From positions 127,534 to 191,533 of the forward strand of contig JAGYJR010000001.1 of NCBI GenBank assembly GCA_018401995.1: DNA of 64,000 nt. Reading direction: 5' to 3'. Positions within the stretch are counted from its first letter, which is position 1. Each line of letters starts with the position of its first letter. The notes below the pieces were generated by a model. That model was not told the DNA's origin. It did not search any database and was given only the letters and a program-made list of their open reading frames with translations. The translations under genes were made by a program, and so were the position numbers. The DNA is from Flavobacterium sp. (GTDB taxonomy: Bacteria > Bacteroidota > Bacteroidia > Flavobacteriales > Flavobacteriaceae). Of the stretch, positions 1 through 9,159 are shown in pieces.

Positions 1-602
1 ACATAAGAGTTTTTATGTCCTGGAACACACCCTTTAACAACTAAAAGATTTTTCTCAGCAACTACTTTCAAAACTTTAAGGTTTTGAATAGTTACGTTGT
101 CTCCGCCCATTCTTCCAGCCATACGCATTCCTTTGAATACTCTAGATGGATAAGATGAAGCTCCAACAGATCCTGGCGCTCTTAAACGGTTGTGTTGACC
201 ATGAGTTGCTTGTCCAACACCACCAAACCCGTGACGCTTAACAACCCCTTGAAAACCTTTACCTTTAGAAACCCCTTGTACATCAACAAATTCACCTTCA
301 GCGAATAAGTCAACGGTGATAACATCACCTAATTTGTGCTCATTTTCAAAATCTTGGATTTCAACGACTTTTTTCTTCGCAACTGTTCCCGCTTTCTTAA
401 AGTGACCTAACTCAGCTTTAATCGAGTGTTTTTCAGTTTTGTCATCGAAACCAAGCTGAAGAGCCTCATACCCGTCAACCTCCATGGTTCTGACTTGGGT
501 AACTACGCATGGACCTACTTCAATAACAGTACAAGGAATATTCTTCCCGTTCTCGTCAAAGATACTAGTCATGCCAATTTTTCTTCCGATTAACCCAGAC
601 AT
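1..602 (-). CDS. rplC: 50S ribosomal protein L3 (3' end outside window)
   Basis: The frame opens with ATG at 602 ([12 protein letters not shown]) and runs off the left edge, so about 200 residues are visible and the C-terminus is missing. [15 protein letters not shown] is the conserved L3 N-terminus, and the glycine-rich [18 protein letters not shown] stretch is the L3 extension that reaches toward the peptidyl transferase centre. L3 starts 50S assembly. It is normally the second gene of the S10 operon, but here a terminator and a separate promoter lie between it and rpsJ, so it probably heads its own transcript. Confidence 0.97.
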   Translation of the reverse strand, partial: MSGLIGRKIGMTSIFDENGKNIPCTVIEVGPCVVTQVRTMEVDGYEALQLGFDDKTEKHSIKAELGHFKKAGTVAKKKVVEIQDFENEHKLGDVITVDLFAEGEFVDVQGVSKGKGFQGVVKRHGFGGVGQATHGQHNRLRAPGSVGASSYPSRVFKGMRMAGRMGGDNVTIQNLKVLKVVAEKNLLVVKGCVPGHKNSY

Positions 603-675
603 ATTAAACTAATTATTAATTAAACTCTATTTTTAAAAACGCACAATACTGCACATTCCTCTTTTTTTGAGGGTG

Positions 676-707
676 CAAATATATAATTATTTTTTAAATA
701 CCGCAAA
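676..707 (-). promoter_or_regulatory. Promoter of rplC (S10-type operon)
   Basis: On the minus strand TTTG (707-704), 20 bases and TATATTTG (683-676) match the Bacteroidota consensus TTTG-N19/20-TAnnTTTG. A nested dyad GCAC-CCTC-A7-GAGG-AAT-GTGC covers 676-651, overlapping the end of the -7 box and the expected start point. It is followed by an AT-rich leader of about 65 bases. Confidence 0.8.
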
Positions 708-766
708 TTAAATTAGTTACATCTGTCTTTTATTAAAAACACACACAACTAACCTAATTTTGGATA

Positions 767-807
767 TTAAAAAAACCGTAGTGAGTACATCACATACGGT
801 TTTTTAA
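767..807 (-). terminator. Intrinsic terminator after rpsJ
   Basis: The sequence AAAAAACCGTA-GTGA-GTACA-TCAC-A-TACGGTTTTTTAA forms a long stem with A-rich and T-rich flanks, so it can work on either strand. It lies about 30 bp past the rpsJ stop and separates the str operon from rplC. Confidence 0.85.
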
Positions 808-835
808 TTATTTGACTTTTGAACAGTCGTAAAAA

Positions 836-1141
836 TTATACTTTGATTTCTACTTCAACACCACTAGGAAGCTCTAATTTCATTAAAGCATCAATAGTTT
901 TTGATGAAGAGCTATAGATATCTAATAATCTTTTGTATGAACTTAATTCAAACTGCTCTCTAGCTTTCTTGTTTACGTGTGGAGAACGTAAAACTGTGAA
1001 AATCTTTTTGTTTGTAGGTAATGGAATTGGACCTGTTACAACAGCACCAGTACTTTTTACCGTTTTTACAATCTTCTCAGCAGACTTATCTACCAACATG
1101 TGATCGTAAGATTTTAATTTTATTCTGATTTTTTGACTCAT
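836..1141 (-). CDS. rpsJ: 30S ribosomal protein S10
   Basis: 101 residues, the normal S10 length. [25 protein letters not shown] and the [12 protein letters not shown] segment are typical S10. S10 is part of the 30S head and also serves as NusE in antitermination. It follows fusA by 11 bp and is the last gene of the rpsL-rpsG-fusA-rpsJ unit, since a strong terminator follows. Confidence 0.98.
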   Translation of the reverse strand: MSQKIRIKLKSYDHMLVDKSAEKIVKTVKSTGAVVTGPIPLPTNKKIFTVLRSPHVNKKAREQFELSSYKRLLDIYSSSSKTIDALMKLELPSGVEVEIKV

Positions 1142-1152
1142 TTTCTTAAAAA

Positions 1153-3309
1153 TTAGGCGTTACCTTTTGCTTTTTTGATTACTGCTTCTGAAACATTAGA
1201 AGGTGTTTCTGCATAGTGAGAAAACTCCATTGTAGAAGTTGCTCTACCTGAAGACAATGTTCTTAATGTAGTAACATAACCAAACATTTCAGACAAAGGC
1301 ACATCAGCTTTAATAGTTTTAGCACCATTTCTGTCTCCCATATCATTCACCTGACCTCTACGACGATTCAAGTCACCTACGATATCACCCATGTTTTCTT
1401 CTGGGGTAATAACTTCAATTTTCATGATCGGCTCAAGAATTACAGCTCCAGCAGCTTTCGCTACTTCTTTGTAACCCATTTTTGCTGCTAATTCAAAAGA
1501 AAGAGCATCAGAGTCAACCGGGTGGAAAGATCCATCTAATAAAGTTACTCTTAAACTATCTACAGCATATCCAGCTAAAGGACCTGATTTCATAGCTTCT
1601 TTAAAACCTTTTTCTACAGATGGAATATATTCTTTAGGTACGTTACCACCTTTAACCTCATTAATAAACTGTAATCCAACAGCTGGCTTACCATCTACAT
1701 CTTGAGCAGGCTCTAAACGGAACACAATATCACCAAATTTACCACGACCTCCAGATTGCTTTTTGTAAACCTCTCTGTGTTGTGCTGATTTTGTGAATGC
1801 CTCTTTATATTCAACTTGTGGTTCACCTTGGTTTACCTCAACTTTGAACTCACGTTTCATACGATCCACTAAGATATCTAAGTGAAGCTCACCCATACCA
1901 GAAATAATCGTTTGCCCTGAAGCCTCATCCGTTCTAACTGTAAATGTTGGATCTTCTTCAGCTAATTTAGCTAAAGCCATACCCATTTTATCCACGTCAG
2001 CTTTTGTTTTAGGCTCAATCGCAATACCAATTACAGGATCAGGAAATTTCATTGACTCAAGAATAATTGGGTGTTTTTCATCACACATTGTATCTCCAGT
2101 CTTGATATCTTTAAATCCTACAGCAGCTCCAATATCTCCAGCTTCGATAAAATCGATTGGGTTTTGCTTGTTAGCGTGCATTTGGTAGATACGAGAAATA
2201 CGCTCTTTGTTTCCTGAACGTGTGTTCAAGATATAAGAACCAGCATCTAAACGACCTGAATAAGCACGGAAGAAAGCTAAACGACCAACATAAGGGTCAG
2301 TAGCAATTTTAAATGCTAAAGCAGCAAAAGGCTCCTTTGGATCGGGACGACGTAAAATTTTCTTTTGATCTTCTTCTAACAAATCAGCATCATCAGGATG
2401 AATTCCTTCAATACCTTCTTTATCTAATGGTGATGGCAAGTATTTACATACTGCATCTAACATAAATTGAACTCCTTTGTTTTTGAAAGAAGAACCAGCA
2501 ATCATAGGAATGATAGCCATATCCATAGTAGCTGCTCTTAATGCATTATTAATTTCCTCTTCAGTAATAGAATTTTCATCTTCCATATACTTGTCAAGTA
2601 AATTATCATCATAATCAGCAACCGCTTCTATAAGAATTGATCTATATTGTTTAACTTCTTCAACCATATCTTCTGGAATAGGCACGATATCAAAAGTAGC
2701 TCCTTGCGTTTCATCATGCCAAATAATAGCTTGATTTTTCACTAAGTCAACTACTCCTTTGAAATCAATCTCTTCACCGATTGGTAAGGTAATAGCAACA
2801 GCGTTAGATTTTAACATATCTCTAACTTGTTGACATACCGCTAAGAAGTTAGAACCTTGACGGTCCATTTTATTTACGAATCCCATACGTGGAACTCTAT
2901 ATTGATCTGCTAATCTCCAGTTAGTTTCTGATTGAGGCTCAACACCATCAACAGCACTAAACAAAAACACTAAACCATCTAATACACGTAACGAACGGTT
3001 TACCTCTACTGTAAAGTCAACGTGACCTGGAGTATCGATAATGTTAAAGTGGTACGGTTTAGATTCAGGTATAAGTTTACCTTGCTCAGTAGGAAAATTC
3101 CATTCACAAGTTGTAGCAGCAGAAGTAATTGTAATACCTCTTTCTTGCTCTTGTGCCATCCAGTCCATTGTTGCAGCACCATCGTGTACTTCACCAATTT
3201 TGTGTGATTTTCCTGTATAGAATAAAATACGCTCCGTTGTTGTTGTTTTACCAGCATCAATGTGAGCAGCAATTCCAATGTTTCTTGTAAATTTTAAATC
3301 TCTAGCCAT
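1153..3309 (-). CDS. fusA: Translation elongation factor G
   Basis: 718 residues, full length for EF-G. The GTPase motifs are visible: [16 protein letters not shown] (G1), [11 protein letters not shown] (switch I), DTPGHVDF (G3) and NKMD (G4). The domain IV/V region ([18 protein letters not shown] and the C-terminal [15 protein letters not shown]) is intact. EF-G drives GTP-dependent translocation and, with RRF, ribosome recycling. It lies between rpsG (10 bp) and rpsJ (11 bp), the standard str-operon order. Confidence 0.98.
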   Translation of the reverse strand: MARDLKFTRNIGIAAHIDAGKTTTTERILFYTGKSHKIGEVHDGAATMDWMAQEQERGITITSAATTCEWNFPTEQGKLIPESKPYHFNIIDTPGHVDFTVEVNRSLRVLDGLVFLFSAVDGVEPQSETNWRLADQYRVPRMGFVNKMDRQGSNFLAVCQQVRDMLKSNAVAITLPIGEEIDFKGVVDLVKNQAIIWHDETQGATFDIVPIPEDMVEEVKQYRSILIEAVADYDDNLLDKYMEDENSITEEEINNALRAATMDMAIIPMIAGSSFKNKGVQFMLDAVCKYLPSPLDKEGIEGIHPDDADLLEEDQKKILRRPDPKEPFAALAFKIATDPYVGRLAFFRAYSGRLDAGSYILNTRSGNKERISRIYQMHANKQNPIDFIEAGDIGAAVGFKDIKTGDTMCDEKHPIILESMKFPDPVIGIAIEPKTKADVDKMGMALAKLAEEDPTFTVRTDEASGQTIISGMGELHLDILVDRMKREFKVEVNQGEPQVEYKEAFTKSAQHREVYKKQSGGRGKFGDIVFRLEPAQDVDGKPAVGLQFINEVKGGNVPKEYIPSVEKGFKEAMKSGPLAGYAVDSLRVTLLDGSFHPVDSDALSFELAAKMGYKEVAKAAGAVILEPIMKIEVITPEENMGDIVGDLNRRRGQVNDMGDRNGAKTIKADVPLSEMFGYVTTLRTLSSGRATSTMEFSHYAETPSNVSEAVIKKAKGNA

Positions 3310-3319
3310 TTCTTATGAA

Positions 3320-3796
3320 TTAAAATCTAAAGTGAGAGAATGCTTTATTAGCATCTGCCATTTTGTGAGTATCCATTCTTTTCTTAACAGCAGCACCTTC
3401 TTCTTTAGCAGCAGCTAAAATTTCAGAAGCTAATTTTGCAGCCATTGATTTTTCGTTTCTTCTTCTTGCGTATAAAATCATCCATTTCATAGCGTAAGAA
3501 ATTTTTCTATCTGGACGAATTTGCATTGGAATTTGGAAAGTAGCTCCACCCACTCTACGTGAACGAACTTCTACGTGAGGCATAACATTTGTTAATGCAT
3601 CTTTCCAAATCTCTAATGACGTTTTTTCTTCGTCTTGCTTTTTAGTTTCAATAATATCCATTGCATCATAGAATACTTTAAAAGCGGTTGATTTTTTACC
3701 ATCCCACATTAAGTTATTCACAAAACGTGTTACCAATTGATCGTTAAATCTTGGATCTGGTAAAAGCGGTCTTTTTTTGGCCTGTCTTTTTCTCAT
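3320..3796 (-). CDS. rpsG: 30S ribosomal protein S7
   Basis: 158 residues. [17 protein letters not shown], the [21 protein letters not shown] block and the helical C-terminus ([14 protein letters not shown]) are S7 signatures. S7 nucleates the 30S head by binding the 3' major domain of 16S rRNA. Second gene of the str operon, 24 bp after rpsL. Confidence 0.98.
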   Translation of the reverse strand: MRKRQAKKRPLLPDPRFNDQLVTRFVNNLMWDGKKSTAFKVFYDAMDIIETKKQDEEKTSLEIWKDALTNVMPHVEVRSRRVGGATFQIPMQIRPDRKISYAMKWMILYARRRNEKSMAAKLASEILAAAKEEGAAVKKRMDTHKMADANKAFSHFRF

Positions 3797-3820
3797 GTCT
3801 TTTCTTTAAAAGATTTTAAA

Positions 3821-4228
3821 TTACTTTTTCTTTCCAGCTGCAGCAGGTGCTTGTCCTGGTTTTGGACGTTTAGCCCCATACTTAGATCTACGTTGTGTTC
3901 TTCCTGCAACACCCGCTGTGTCTAATGCTCCACGTACGATATGGTATCGTACACCTGGTAAATCTTTTACTCTTCCACCTCTAACTAATACTATCGAGTG
4001 CTCTTGTAGATTGTGTCCTTCTCCAGGGATGTAAGCATTTACCTCATTACCATTTGTTAAACGCACACGAGCAACTTTACGCATTGCCGAGTTTGGTTTC
4101 TTTGGTGTTGTGGTATAAACACGCGTACAAACCCCTCTTCTTTGAGGACAAGAATCTAAAGCAGCCGATTTACTCTTCTTAGTTATTTTGGCTCTTCCTG
4201 TTCTTACTAATTGTTGAATTGTTGGCAT
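3821..4228 (-). CDS. rpsL: 30S ribosomal protein S12
   Basis: 135 residues with the decoding-site motifs [12 protein letters not shown] and [13 protein letters not shown]. The lysines whose replacement gives streptomycin resistance in other bacteria are the wild-type ones, and the aspartate of KDLPGV that RimO methylthiolates is present. There is a short Ala/Lys-rich C-terminal tail ([11 protein letters not shown]) beyond the E. coli end. First gene of the str operon, with a consensus promoter about 50 bp upstream. Confidence 0.98.
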   Translation of the reverse strand: MPTIQQLVRTGRAKITKKSKSAALDSCPQRRGVCTRVYTTTPKKPNSAMRKVARVRLTNGNEVNAYIPGEGHNLQEHSIVLVRGGRVKDLPGVRYHIVRGALDTAGVAGRTQRRSKYGAKRPKPGQAPAAAGKKK

Positions 4229-4279
4229 AATTGTTTATAATTATTACTAAAAAATTAAACTCCCTATTTTTAGGGGTTG

Positions 4280-4310
4280 CAAATGTATGTAATATTTTTT
4301 ACAAAACAAA
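4280..4310 (-). promoter_or_regulatory. Promoter of the str operon (rpsL)
   Basis: Minus strand: TTTG (4310-4307), 19 bases, TACATTTG (4287-4280), an exact match to the Bacteroidota housekeeping promoter. A small CCCTA/TAGGG dyad (about 4262-4276) sits at the expected transcription start. Confidence 0.85.
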
Positions 4311-4390
4311 TCATAAGCCGTTAATTTTCAATTGAATTGTGATTTTTTAAAAAATCCCGAAGTTTAAAAAGCACCCAAAAGTGTTTATTT

Positions 4391-4475
4391 AGCCCCGATG
4401 GGAGTGGCATCCTGCCTTAGCAGATATAGCGGACAGCGGGAACTTCGTTTAAAAAGTTCGCAAGCGATTGGCTCC
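4391..4475 (+). repeat. Structured repeat element, copy A (AGCCCCGAT...AGCGGGA...GGCTCC)
   Basis: The element starts AGCCCCGATGGGAGTGGC, has a small hairpin CTGC-CTTA-GCAG, then GATATAGCGGACAGCGGGA, a GAACTT/AAGTTC hairpin (4440-4445 with 4454-4459), and ends in GGCTCC. CCCG (4394-4397) can pair with CGGG (4437-4440), closing the fold. A diverged second copy lies at 27983-28124. It occupies most of the gap between rpsL and the outer membrane protein gene. I recall similar sequences scattered through Flavobacterium genomes; the Rfam Flavo-1 motif is a candidate identity that I could not check. Confidence 0.7.
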
Positions 4476-4517
4476 AAATTAAAATTTATTCTGTTTTTTT
4501 GCGTTACTTTGATACCG

Positions 4518-6179
4518 ATGCAAAAACTACTAGCTTTTTTATTTATCTGCTGCTTTCAATTGGCTGTTGCTCAAAAATTTAACTTGTCAATTGAAGGGAA
4601 ATCTGTTGCCGAAACTCAAGTAATCGATAGCATTGGATATACCAAAAAACACGAAACAGTAGTTTCTATTTTGGAAACTCAAAAAGAATTTGAGAAAAAA
4701 CTAGCTTTTTCGGGTTTTGTTAGCTACGAATTGCTCTCCCAAAAAAAGGTAAACGATAGTAGTTTTGTTTTTACTTACCAATTAGGAAATGCACTTAAAA
4801 ATGTGAATATATATATAGGTAAACTTTCGGCGGATGAAAAGTTGCTTTTGGAAGAAACCAAAGATTCAATTGTAATTGCTACAAACCAAACCGAAAACTG
4901 GATGCAATTGAAGTTAAAATTATTAGAAATTAAAGGATTTTCACTCGCCAAATTGCAACTTACCAATTTAACTCAAAAGGAAAACGAACTTTTTGCCGAA
5001 CTTTCCCTTACTACCAATAAAAAACGAATCGCAGATGACTTGGTTATTTTAGGTTACGATAAATTTCCAAAAAACATCAAACACCAACTGAAGCGAAATT
5101 TGAAAAACCGAACATTCAATCAAGATTTAGTAACGGAAGTTTATACTACTTTGACGGATTTTCCCTTTGTGAACCAAACGAAATATCCCGAAATTTTATT
5201 TACCAATGATGAAACGAAAATTTACGCCTATTTAGAAAAAGCGAAACCCAATCGTTTTGATGGTTTTATTGGTTTTGCCAATGATGAAAACAGCAAACTG
5301 ACTTTCAATGGTTATTTGGATTTGGCATTACAAAACATATTTAATTCGGGTGAAAAATTAGCTTTGTATTGGAAAAATGATGGTAACCAGCAATCAACAT
5401 TTAATTTGGGAGGCGAAGTTCCTTATTTATTTAAATCACCGTTAGGAATTCAAGCTAATTTGCGAATTTTTAGGCAAGACAGTACGTTTCAAAATACGCA
5501 ATCGGAATTGAATCTAGGCTATTTTTTTTCGTATAACAAGAAATTATTTATTGGAATAAAAAGCACCACTTCGGCAGATATTCAAAATGTAAATAATTCC
5601 AATTTAAACGATTTTAAAAGTCGGTTTTACACGGTTGGTTTTGATTATTTGAAACGCAATTTGACCGATTTTTTCTTTCCGGAGAAAACAAACCTAAGAG
5701 TAAAATTAGGTTATGGAAACCGAACTATTGCGTCTGACAAAAATCCGCAGTTGTTTGGACAATTGGAAGTGAGTCACAATTTGTATTTGAATTCCAAAAA
5801 CAGCATCAACCTCAAAAACCAATCGTTTTATTTGCAAAGTGATTCGTATTTAGTAAATGAATTGCATCGTTTTGGTGGCATCAATTCGATTCGAGGTTTT
5901 AGAGAAAATAGCTTGCAAGCGAATTTGTATTCCGGAATTTTATTGGAATATCGTTATCTATTGGCTCCCACAATTTACATACATTCAATAACTGATTATG
6001 GCTATTTTCAAGATAAAACCAGTAATTTGACCGAGAATTTATTGGGATTAGGTTTTGGGTTTGGATTATTTACCAATAACGGCATTTTCAACTTAATTTA
6101 TGCCAATGGCTCCACAAGTGATCAAGGCATAAAACTAGCCAACTCGATTGTACAAATCAGCTTTAAAACCAATTTTTAG
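4518..6179 (+). CDS. Omp85/ShlB-like outer membrane beta-barrel protein
   Basis: 553 residues from ATG 4518. I chose this start because MQKLLAFLFICCFQLAVAQ is a clean signal peptide; an earlier in-frame ATG at 4398 would lie inside the structured repeat. The N-terminal half carries POTRA-like alternating segments. The C-terminal half looks like a 16-strand Omp85 barrel, with the hallmark RFGGINSIRGFRE near residue 450 and a final strand ending in F (IVQISFKTNF). Relatives are BamA, TamA and two-partner transporters; which class this belongs to is not evident. It stands alone, upstream of rlmB. Confidence 0.75.
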   Translation: MQKLLAFLFICCFQLAVAQKFNLSIEGKSVAETQVIDSIGYTKKHETVVSILETQKEFEKKLAFSGFVSYELLSQKKVNDSSFVFTYQLGNALKNVNIYIGKLSADEKLLLEETKDSIVIATNQTENWMQLKLKLLEIKGFSLAKLQLTNLTQKENELFAELSLTTNKKRIADDLVILGYDKFPKNIKHQLKRNLKNRTFNQDLVTEVYTTLTDFPFVNQTKYPEILFTNDETKIYAYLEKAKPNRFDGFIGFANDENSKLTFNGYLDLALQNIFNSGEKLALYWKNDGNQQSTFNLGGEVPYLFKSPLGIQANLRIFRQDSTFQNTQSELNLGYFFSYNKKLFIGIKSTTSADIQNVNNSNLNDFKSRFYTVGFDYLKRNLTDFFFPEKTNLRVKLGYGNRTIASDKNPQLFGQLEVSHNLYLNSKNSINLKNQSFYLQSDSYLVNELHRFGGINSIRGFRENSLQANLYSGILLEYRYLLAPTIYIHSITDYGYFQDKTSNLTENLLGLGFGFGLFTNNGIFNLIYANGSTSDQGIKLANSIVQISFKTNF

Positions 6180-6183
6180 AAAA

Positions 6184-6218
6184 ACTTTAAACTTTAAACT
6201 TTAAACTTCCAACTTTAC
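6184..6218. repeat. Heptamer array (5 units, ACTTTAA-type)
   Basis: Five phase-exact heptamers, ACTTTAA three times, then ACTTCCA and ACTTTAC (reverse-complement register GTTTAAA). The array starts 4 bp after the stop of the outer membrane protein and ends 2 bp before a TATCTTTG promoter box. Confidence 0.75.
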
Positions 6219-6220
6219 TT

Positions 6221-6228
6221 TATCTTTG
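6221..6228 (+). promoter_or_regulatory. Probable -7 promoter box of rlmB
   Basis: TATCTTTG matches TAnnTTTG exactly, but no TTG is seen 19-20 bp upstream, where the heptamer array lies. The box ends 4 bp before the rlmB ATG, so a transcript from it would be leaderless or nearly so. Confidence 0.5.
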
Positions 6229-6232
6229 CGCC

Positions 6233-6967
6233 ATGGAAAAAGACAATCAAATTTTCGGAATTAGAGCTATTATTGAAGCTATTAATGCCAAAAAAGAAAT
6301 CGATAAAGTATTCGTTCAAAAAGATGCACAAGGCGACTTGATGCAGGATTTGCTAAAAACGATGAAAAGAAACAACATCAACTTTTCATACGTTCCTGTT
6401 GAAAAATTGAATCGTTTAACACCAAATAATCATCAAGGTGCGGTGGCAACTATTGCTCCTATTTCTTTTGTTTCACTAGAAACTATGGTTGAAAGTGTTA
6501 TTGAAACTGGTAAAAAGCCTTTATTCCTAATTTTAGATCAATTATCTGATGCACGTAACTTTGGTGCTGTCATCAGAACAGCAGAATGCACGGGTGTTGA
6601 CGGAATCATTATTCAAAAACAAGGTTCTGCTCCTGTAAATGGTGACACCGTTAAAACTTCAGCCGGAGCTGTTTTTAATGTGCCTATTTGTAAAGTAGAT
6701 CACATTAAAGATGCCATTTTCTATTTGCAAGGAAGCGGAATTAAAACGGTTGCAGCAACTGAAAAAACAGACCAACACATTTACGACATCAACTTCAACG
6801 AACCGGTTGCCATCATTATGGGAAGCGAAGACAGAGGTGTAAATCCTTCAGTATTGAAAATTGTAGATGAAAAAGCAAAACTTCCAATGTTTGGAACTAT
6901 TGAATCTTTGAATGTTTCGGTGGCTTGTGGTGCTTTTTTGTATGAAACTTTAAGACAGAGAATGTAA
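6233..6967 (+). CDS. rlmB: 23S rRNA (guanosine-2'-O-)-methyltransferase RlmB, SpoU family
   Basis: 244 residues, usual for RlmB/TrmH-type enzymes. The N-terminal substrate-binding domain begins IFGIRAIIEAI. The SPOUT knot motifs follow: motif 1 NFGAVIRTAECTGVDGIII, motif 2 IIMGSEDRGVNPSVL and motif 3 PMFGTIESLNVSVACGAFLYE. RlmB methylates a guanosine in the peptidyl-transferase loop region of 23S rRNA using SAM. Position in the SpoU family is secure; the exact rRNA target is inferred from family membership. Confidence 0.92.
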   Translation: MEKDNQIFGIRAIIEAINAKKEIDKVFVQKDAQGDLMQDLLKTMKRNNINFSYVPVEKLNRLTPNNHQGAVATIAPISFVSLETMVESVIETGKKPLFLILDQLSDARNFGAVIRTAECTGVDGIIIQKQGSAPVNGDTVKTSAGAVFNVPICKVDHIKDAIFYLQGSGIKTVAATEKTDQHIYDINFNEPVAIIMGSEDRGVNPSVLKIVDEKAKLPMFGTIESLNVSVACGAFLYETLRQRM

Positions 6968-7019
6968 GAAGTGTTCAGTTTGCAGTCGCAGTGTTCAACC
7001 ACAAATTACATCAAGAAAA

Positions 7020-7772
7020 CTATTTCTTCCCACCCAAAAACTCATAAATCACTTTCATTGATGAATTGAAGTATTCCTTGATGGTTTCTTCAGGTTTAGG
7101 TGGTGGATTGAAATTTCCTTTTTCATCAAAATTTCGGATGAAGGGATCTTGTTCGGGGTTGAAATCGGGTTTTTCCCATTCGTAGAAAATAGGTTTTGCA
7201 AATTGAGGTGTTTTTAATACCAATGCAAAGGCTAATCCCGTTAGAAATCCGCTTAAATGGCCTTCCCAAGAAACAGAATTATCCACTTCGGGAAACATGT
7301 ACCAAACCGTTCCACCGTACAACAAAACAATCACAAACGACAAAGCTACTAAGCGATAATATTTGGTAAAAATTCCTTTAAAAAAGATAAAACTTACCAA
7401 AGTATACACCAAACCACTTGCTCCAATATGATAACTCGGCCTTCCCAAAAGCCAAGTTCCTAATCCTGAAAACAGTATTCCAAATACCAAAACCACAAAA
7501 GTTTGTTCGCGATAAAAAAACCGCAAAATGGGAAGTAAAATAAATAATGCAATAGAGTTATTGACCAAATGCTGAAAATCGCTATGTAAAAACGGACTAA
7601 AAAGAATGCCTTTAACGCCGAACCATTCTCGAGGATAAATTCCCAAATGCGAAAAACGCACGCCAAAATGATTTTCGTAAGCAAAAACCATCCATAACAT
7701 CATAACAAAAAGCAATGGCAAAAGAATTACCGAAAGTGAAAATTGAAAAGGATTGTCGTGTTGTTTTTCCAT
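7020..7772 (-). CDS. Rhomboid-family intramembrane serine protease
   Basis: 250 residues with about six membrane segments. The catalytic dyad is visible as Ser119 in HIGASGLVY and His172 in WEGHLSG, and the HxxxN motif is HLVNN in the second helix, all diagnostic of active rhomboids. The last 50 residues form a polar cytoplasmic tail. Rhomboids cleave single-pass membrane proteins within the bilayer; the substrate is unknown. Convergent with rlmB and divergent from rarA. Confidence 0.92.
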   Translation of the reverse strand: MEKQHDNPFQFSLSVILLPLLFVMMLWMVFAYENHFGVRFSHLGIYPREWFGVKGILFSPFLHSDFQHLVNNSIALFILLPILRFFYREQTFVVLVFGILFSGLGTWLLGRPSYHIGASGLVYTLVSFIFFKGIFTKYYRLVALSFVIVLLYGGTVWYMFPEVDNSVSWEGHLSGFLTGLAFALVLKTPQFAKPIFYEWEKPDFNPEQDPFIRNFDEKGNFNPPPKPEETIKEYFNSSMKVIYEFLGGKK

Positions 7773-7844
7773 AAAAAGATTATTTCAAAGATAACGCCAA
7801 AAATAATTCTATGCACATTTGTCATAAAATTGTAATTTTACGTC

Positions 7845-9122
7845 ATGAATCAACCACTAGCCGAACGCATTCGTCCGCAACAATTATCGGATTATATCAG
7901 CCAATTGCATTTAGTTGGCCCCGAGGGTTCGTTGACCCAACAAATTGCTAAAGGATTAATTCCGAGTTTAATTTTATGGGGACCACCAGGAACAGGAAAA
8001 ACAACTTTGGCACAAATTATGGCGCAAGAAAGTAAACGACCATTTTACCAATTGAGTGCTATACATTCAGGTGTGAAAGACATTCGTGAAGTCATTGAAA
8101 AAGCAAAGCAAAGTGGTGGTATTTTCACAACCAAAAATCCTATTTTATTTATTGATGAAATCCATCGTTTTTCGAAATCCCAGCAAGATTCTTTGTTGGC
8201 AGCGGTTGAGAAAGGTTGGATTACATTAATTGGTGCTACAACTGAAAATCCGAGTTTTGAAGTCATTCCCGCTTTATTGTCAAGATGTCAGGTTTATGTT
8301 TTAAATGCGTTTACCAAAGAAGATTTGGAAGCTTTATTGCATCGCGCGATGAAAACTGATTTGGAATTACAAAAGAAAAACATCGAATTAAAAGAAACGG
8401 AAGCACTACTTCGTCTTTCAGGGGGCGATGGTCGAAAATTATTGAATATTTTTGAGTTGGTAATTAATGCTAATGAAAGTGATGCTGTTGAAATTACGAA
8501 TGAGAAAGTAATGCAATTGGTGCAAAAAAATACGGTGTTATATGACAAAACAGGTGAACAACATTACGATATTGTTTCTGCTTTCATAAAATCGATTCGT
8601 GGTAGTGATCCAAACGGCGCGGTTTATTGGTTAGCTCGAATGATTGAAGGTGGCGAAGATGTAAAATTTATTGCCCGAAGAATGTTGATTTTAGCCAGTG
8701 AAGACATTGGAAATGCTAATCCAACGGCTTTGATTATGGCGAATAATACTTTTCAAGCGGTTACAACAATTGGTTATCCTGAAAGTCGGATTATCTTGAG
8801 TCAGTGTGCGATTTATTTGGCAACTTCTGCCAAAAGTAATGCCAGTTATATGGCTATCGGAAAAGCGCAACAACTAGTAAAACAAACCGGTGATTTACCA
8901 GTTCCGATACATTTAAGAAATGCTCCTACCAAATTAATGAAAGAATTGGGCTACGGAGAAGAGTATAAATATTCGCATGATTTCCCAAACAACTTTGCCG
9001 AGCAAGAATTTTTACCAAACGAAATTTCAGAAACAAAACTCTTTGAACCAGGCGAAAATGCGCGCGAAAAAGAATTACATCAGTTTTTGAAAAATCGCTG
9101 GAAAGATAAGTATGGATACTAG
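7845..9122 (+). CDS. rarA: Replication-associated recombination protein RarA (MgsA)
   Basis: 425 residues. Starts PLAERIRPQQLSDYISQ, then Walker A GPPGTGKTT, Walker B LFIDEIHRF, sensor GATTENPSFE and the C-terminal MgsA tetramerisation domain (ASEDIGNANPTAL, MKELGYGEEYKYSHDF). RarA is a clamp-loader-like AAA+ ATPase acting at stalled replication forks. Length and motif order are those of the family. Confidence 0.95.
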   Translation: MNQPLAERIRPQQLSDYISQLHLVGPEGSLTQQIAKGLIPSLILWGPPGTGKTTLAQIMAQESKRPFYQLSAIHSGVKDIREVIEKAKQSGGIFTTKNPILFIDEIHRFSKSQQDSLLAAVEKGWITLIGATTENPSFEVIPALLSRCQVYVLNAFTKEDLEALLHRAMKTDLELQKKNIELKETEALLRLSGGDGRKLLNIFELVINANESDAVEITNEKVMQLVQKNTVLYDKTGEQHYDIVSAFIKSIRGSDPNGAVYWLARMIEGGEDVKFIARRMLILASEDIGNANPTALIMANNTFQAVTTIGYPESRIILSQCAIYLATSAKSNASYMAIGKAQQLVKQTGDLPVPIHLRNAPTKLMKELGYGEEYKYSHDFPNNFAEQEFLPNEISETKLFEPGENAREKELHQFLKNRWKDKYGY

Positions 9123-9130
9123 AGAAAAAA

Positions 9131-9151
9131 GATTAGAAGTTAGAAGATAGA
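9131..9151. repeat. Heptamer array (3 units)
   Basis: GATTAGA, AGTTAGA and AGATAGA in phase, 8 bp after the rarA stop, in the convergent gap with the next gene. Confidence 0.55.
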
Positions 9152-9159
9152 CTTTACCA

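Noticed and set aside
3006..3278. Leucine-rich alternate frame inside fusA
   Set aside because: It lies on the same strand as fusA in another frame, with low-complexity translation; a shadow of the EF-G codons.
4398..4517. In-frame N-terminal extension of the Omp85-like protein
   Set aside because: It would be translated from the structured repeat element and would hide the signal peptide starting at 4518.
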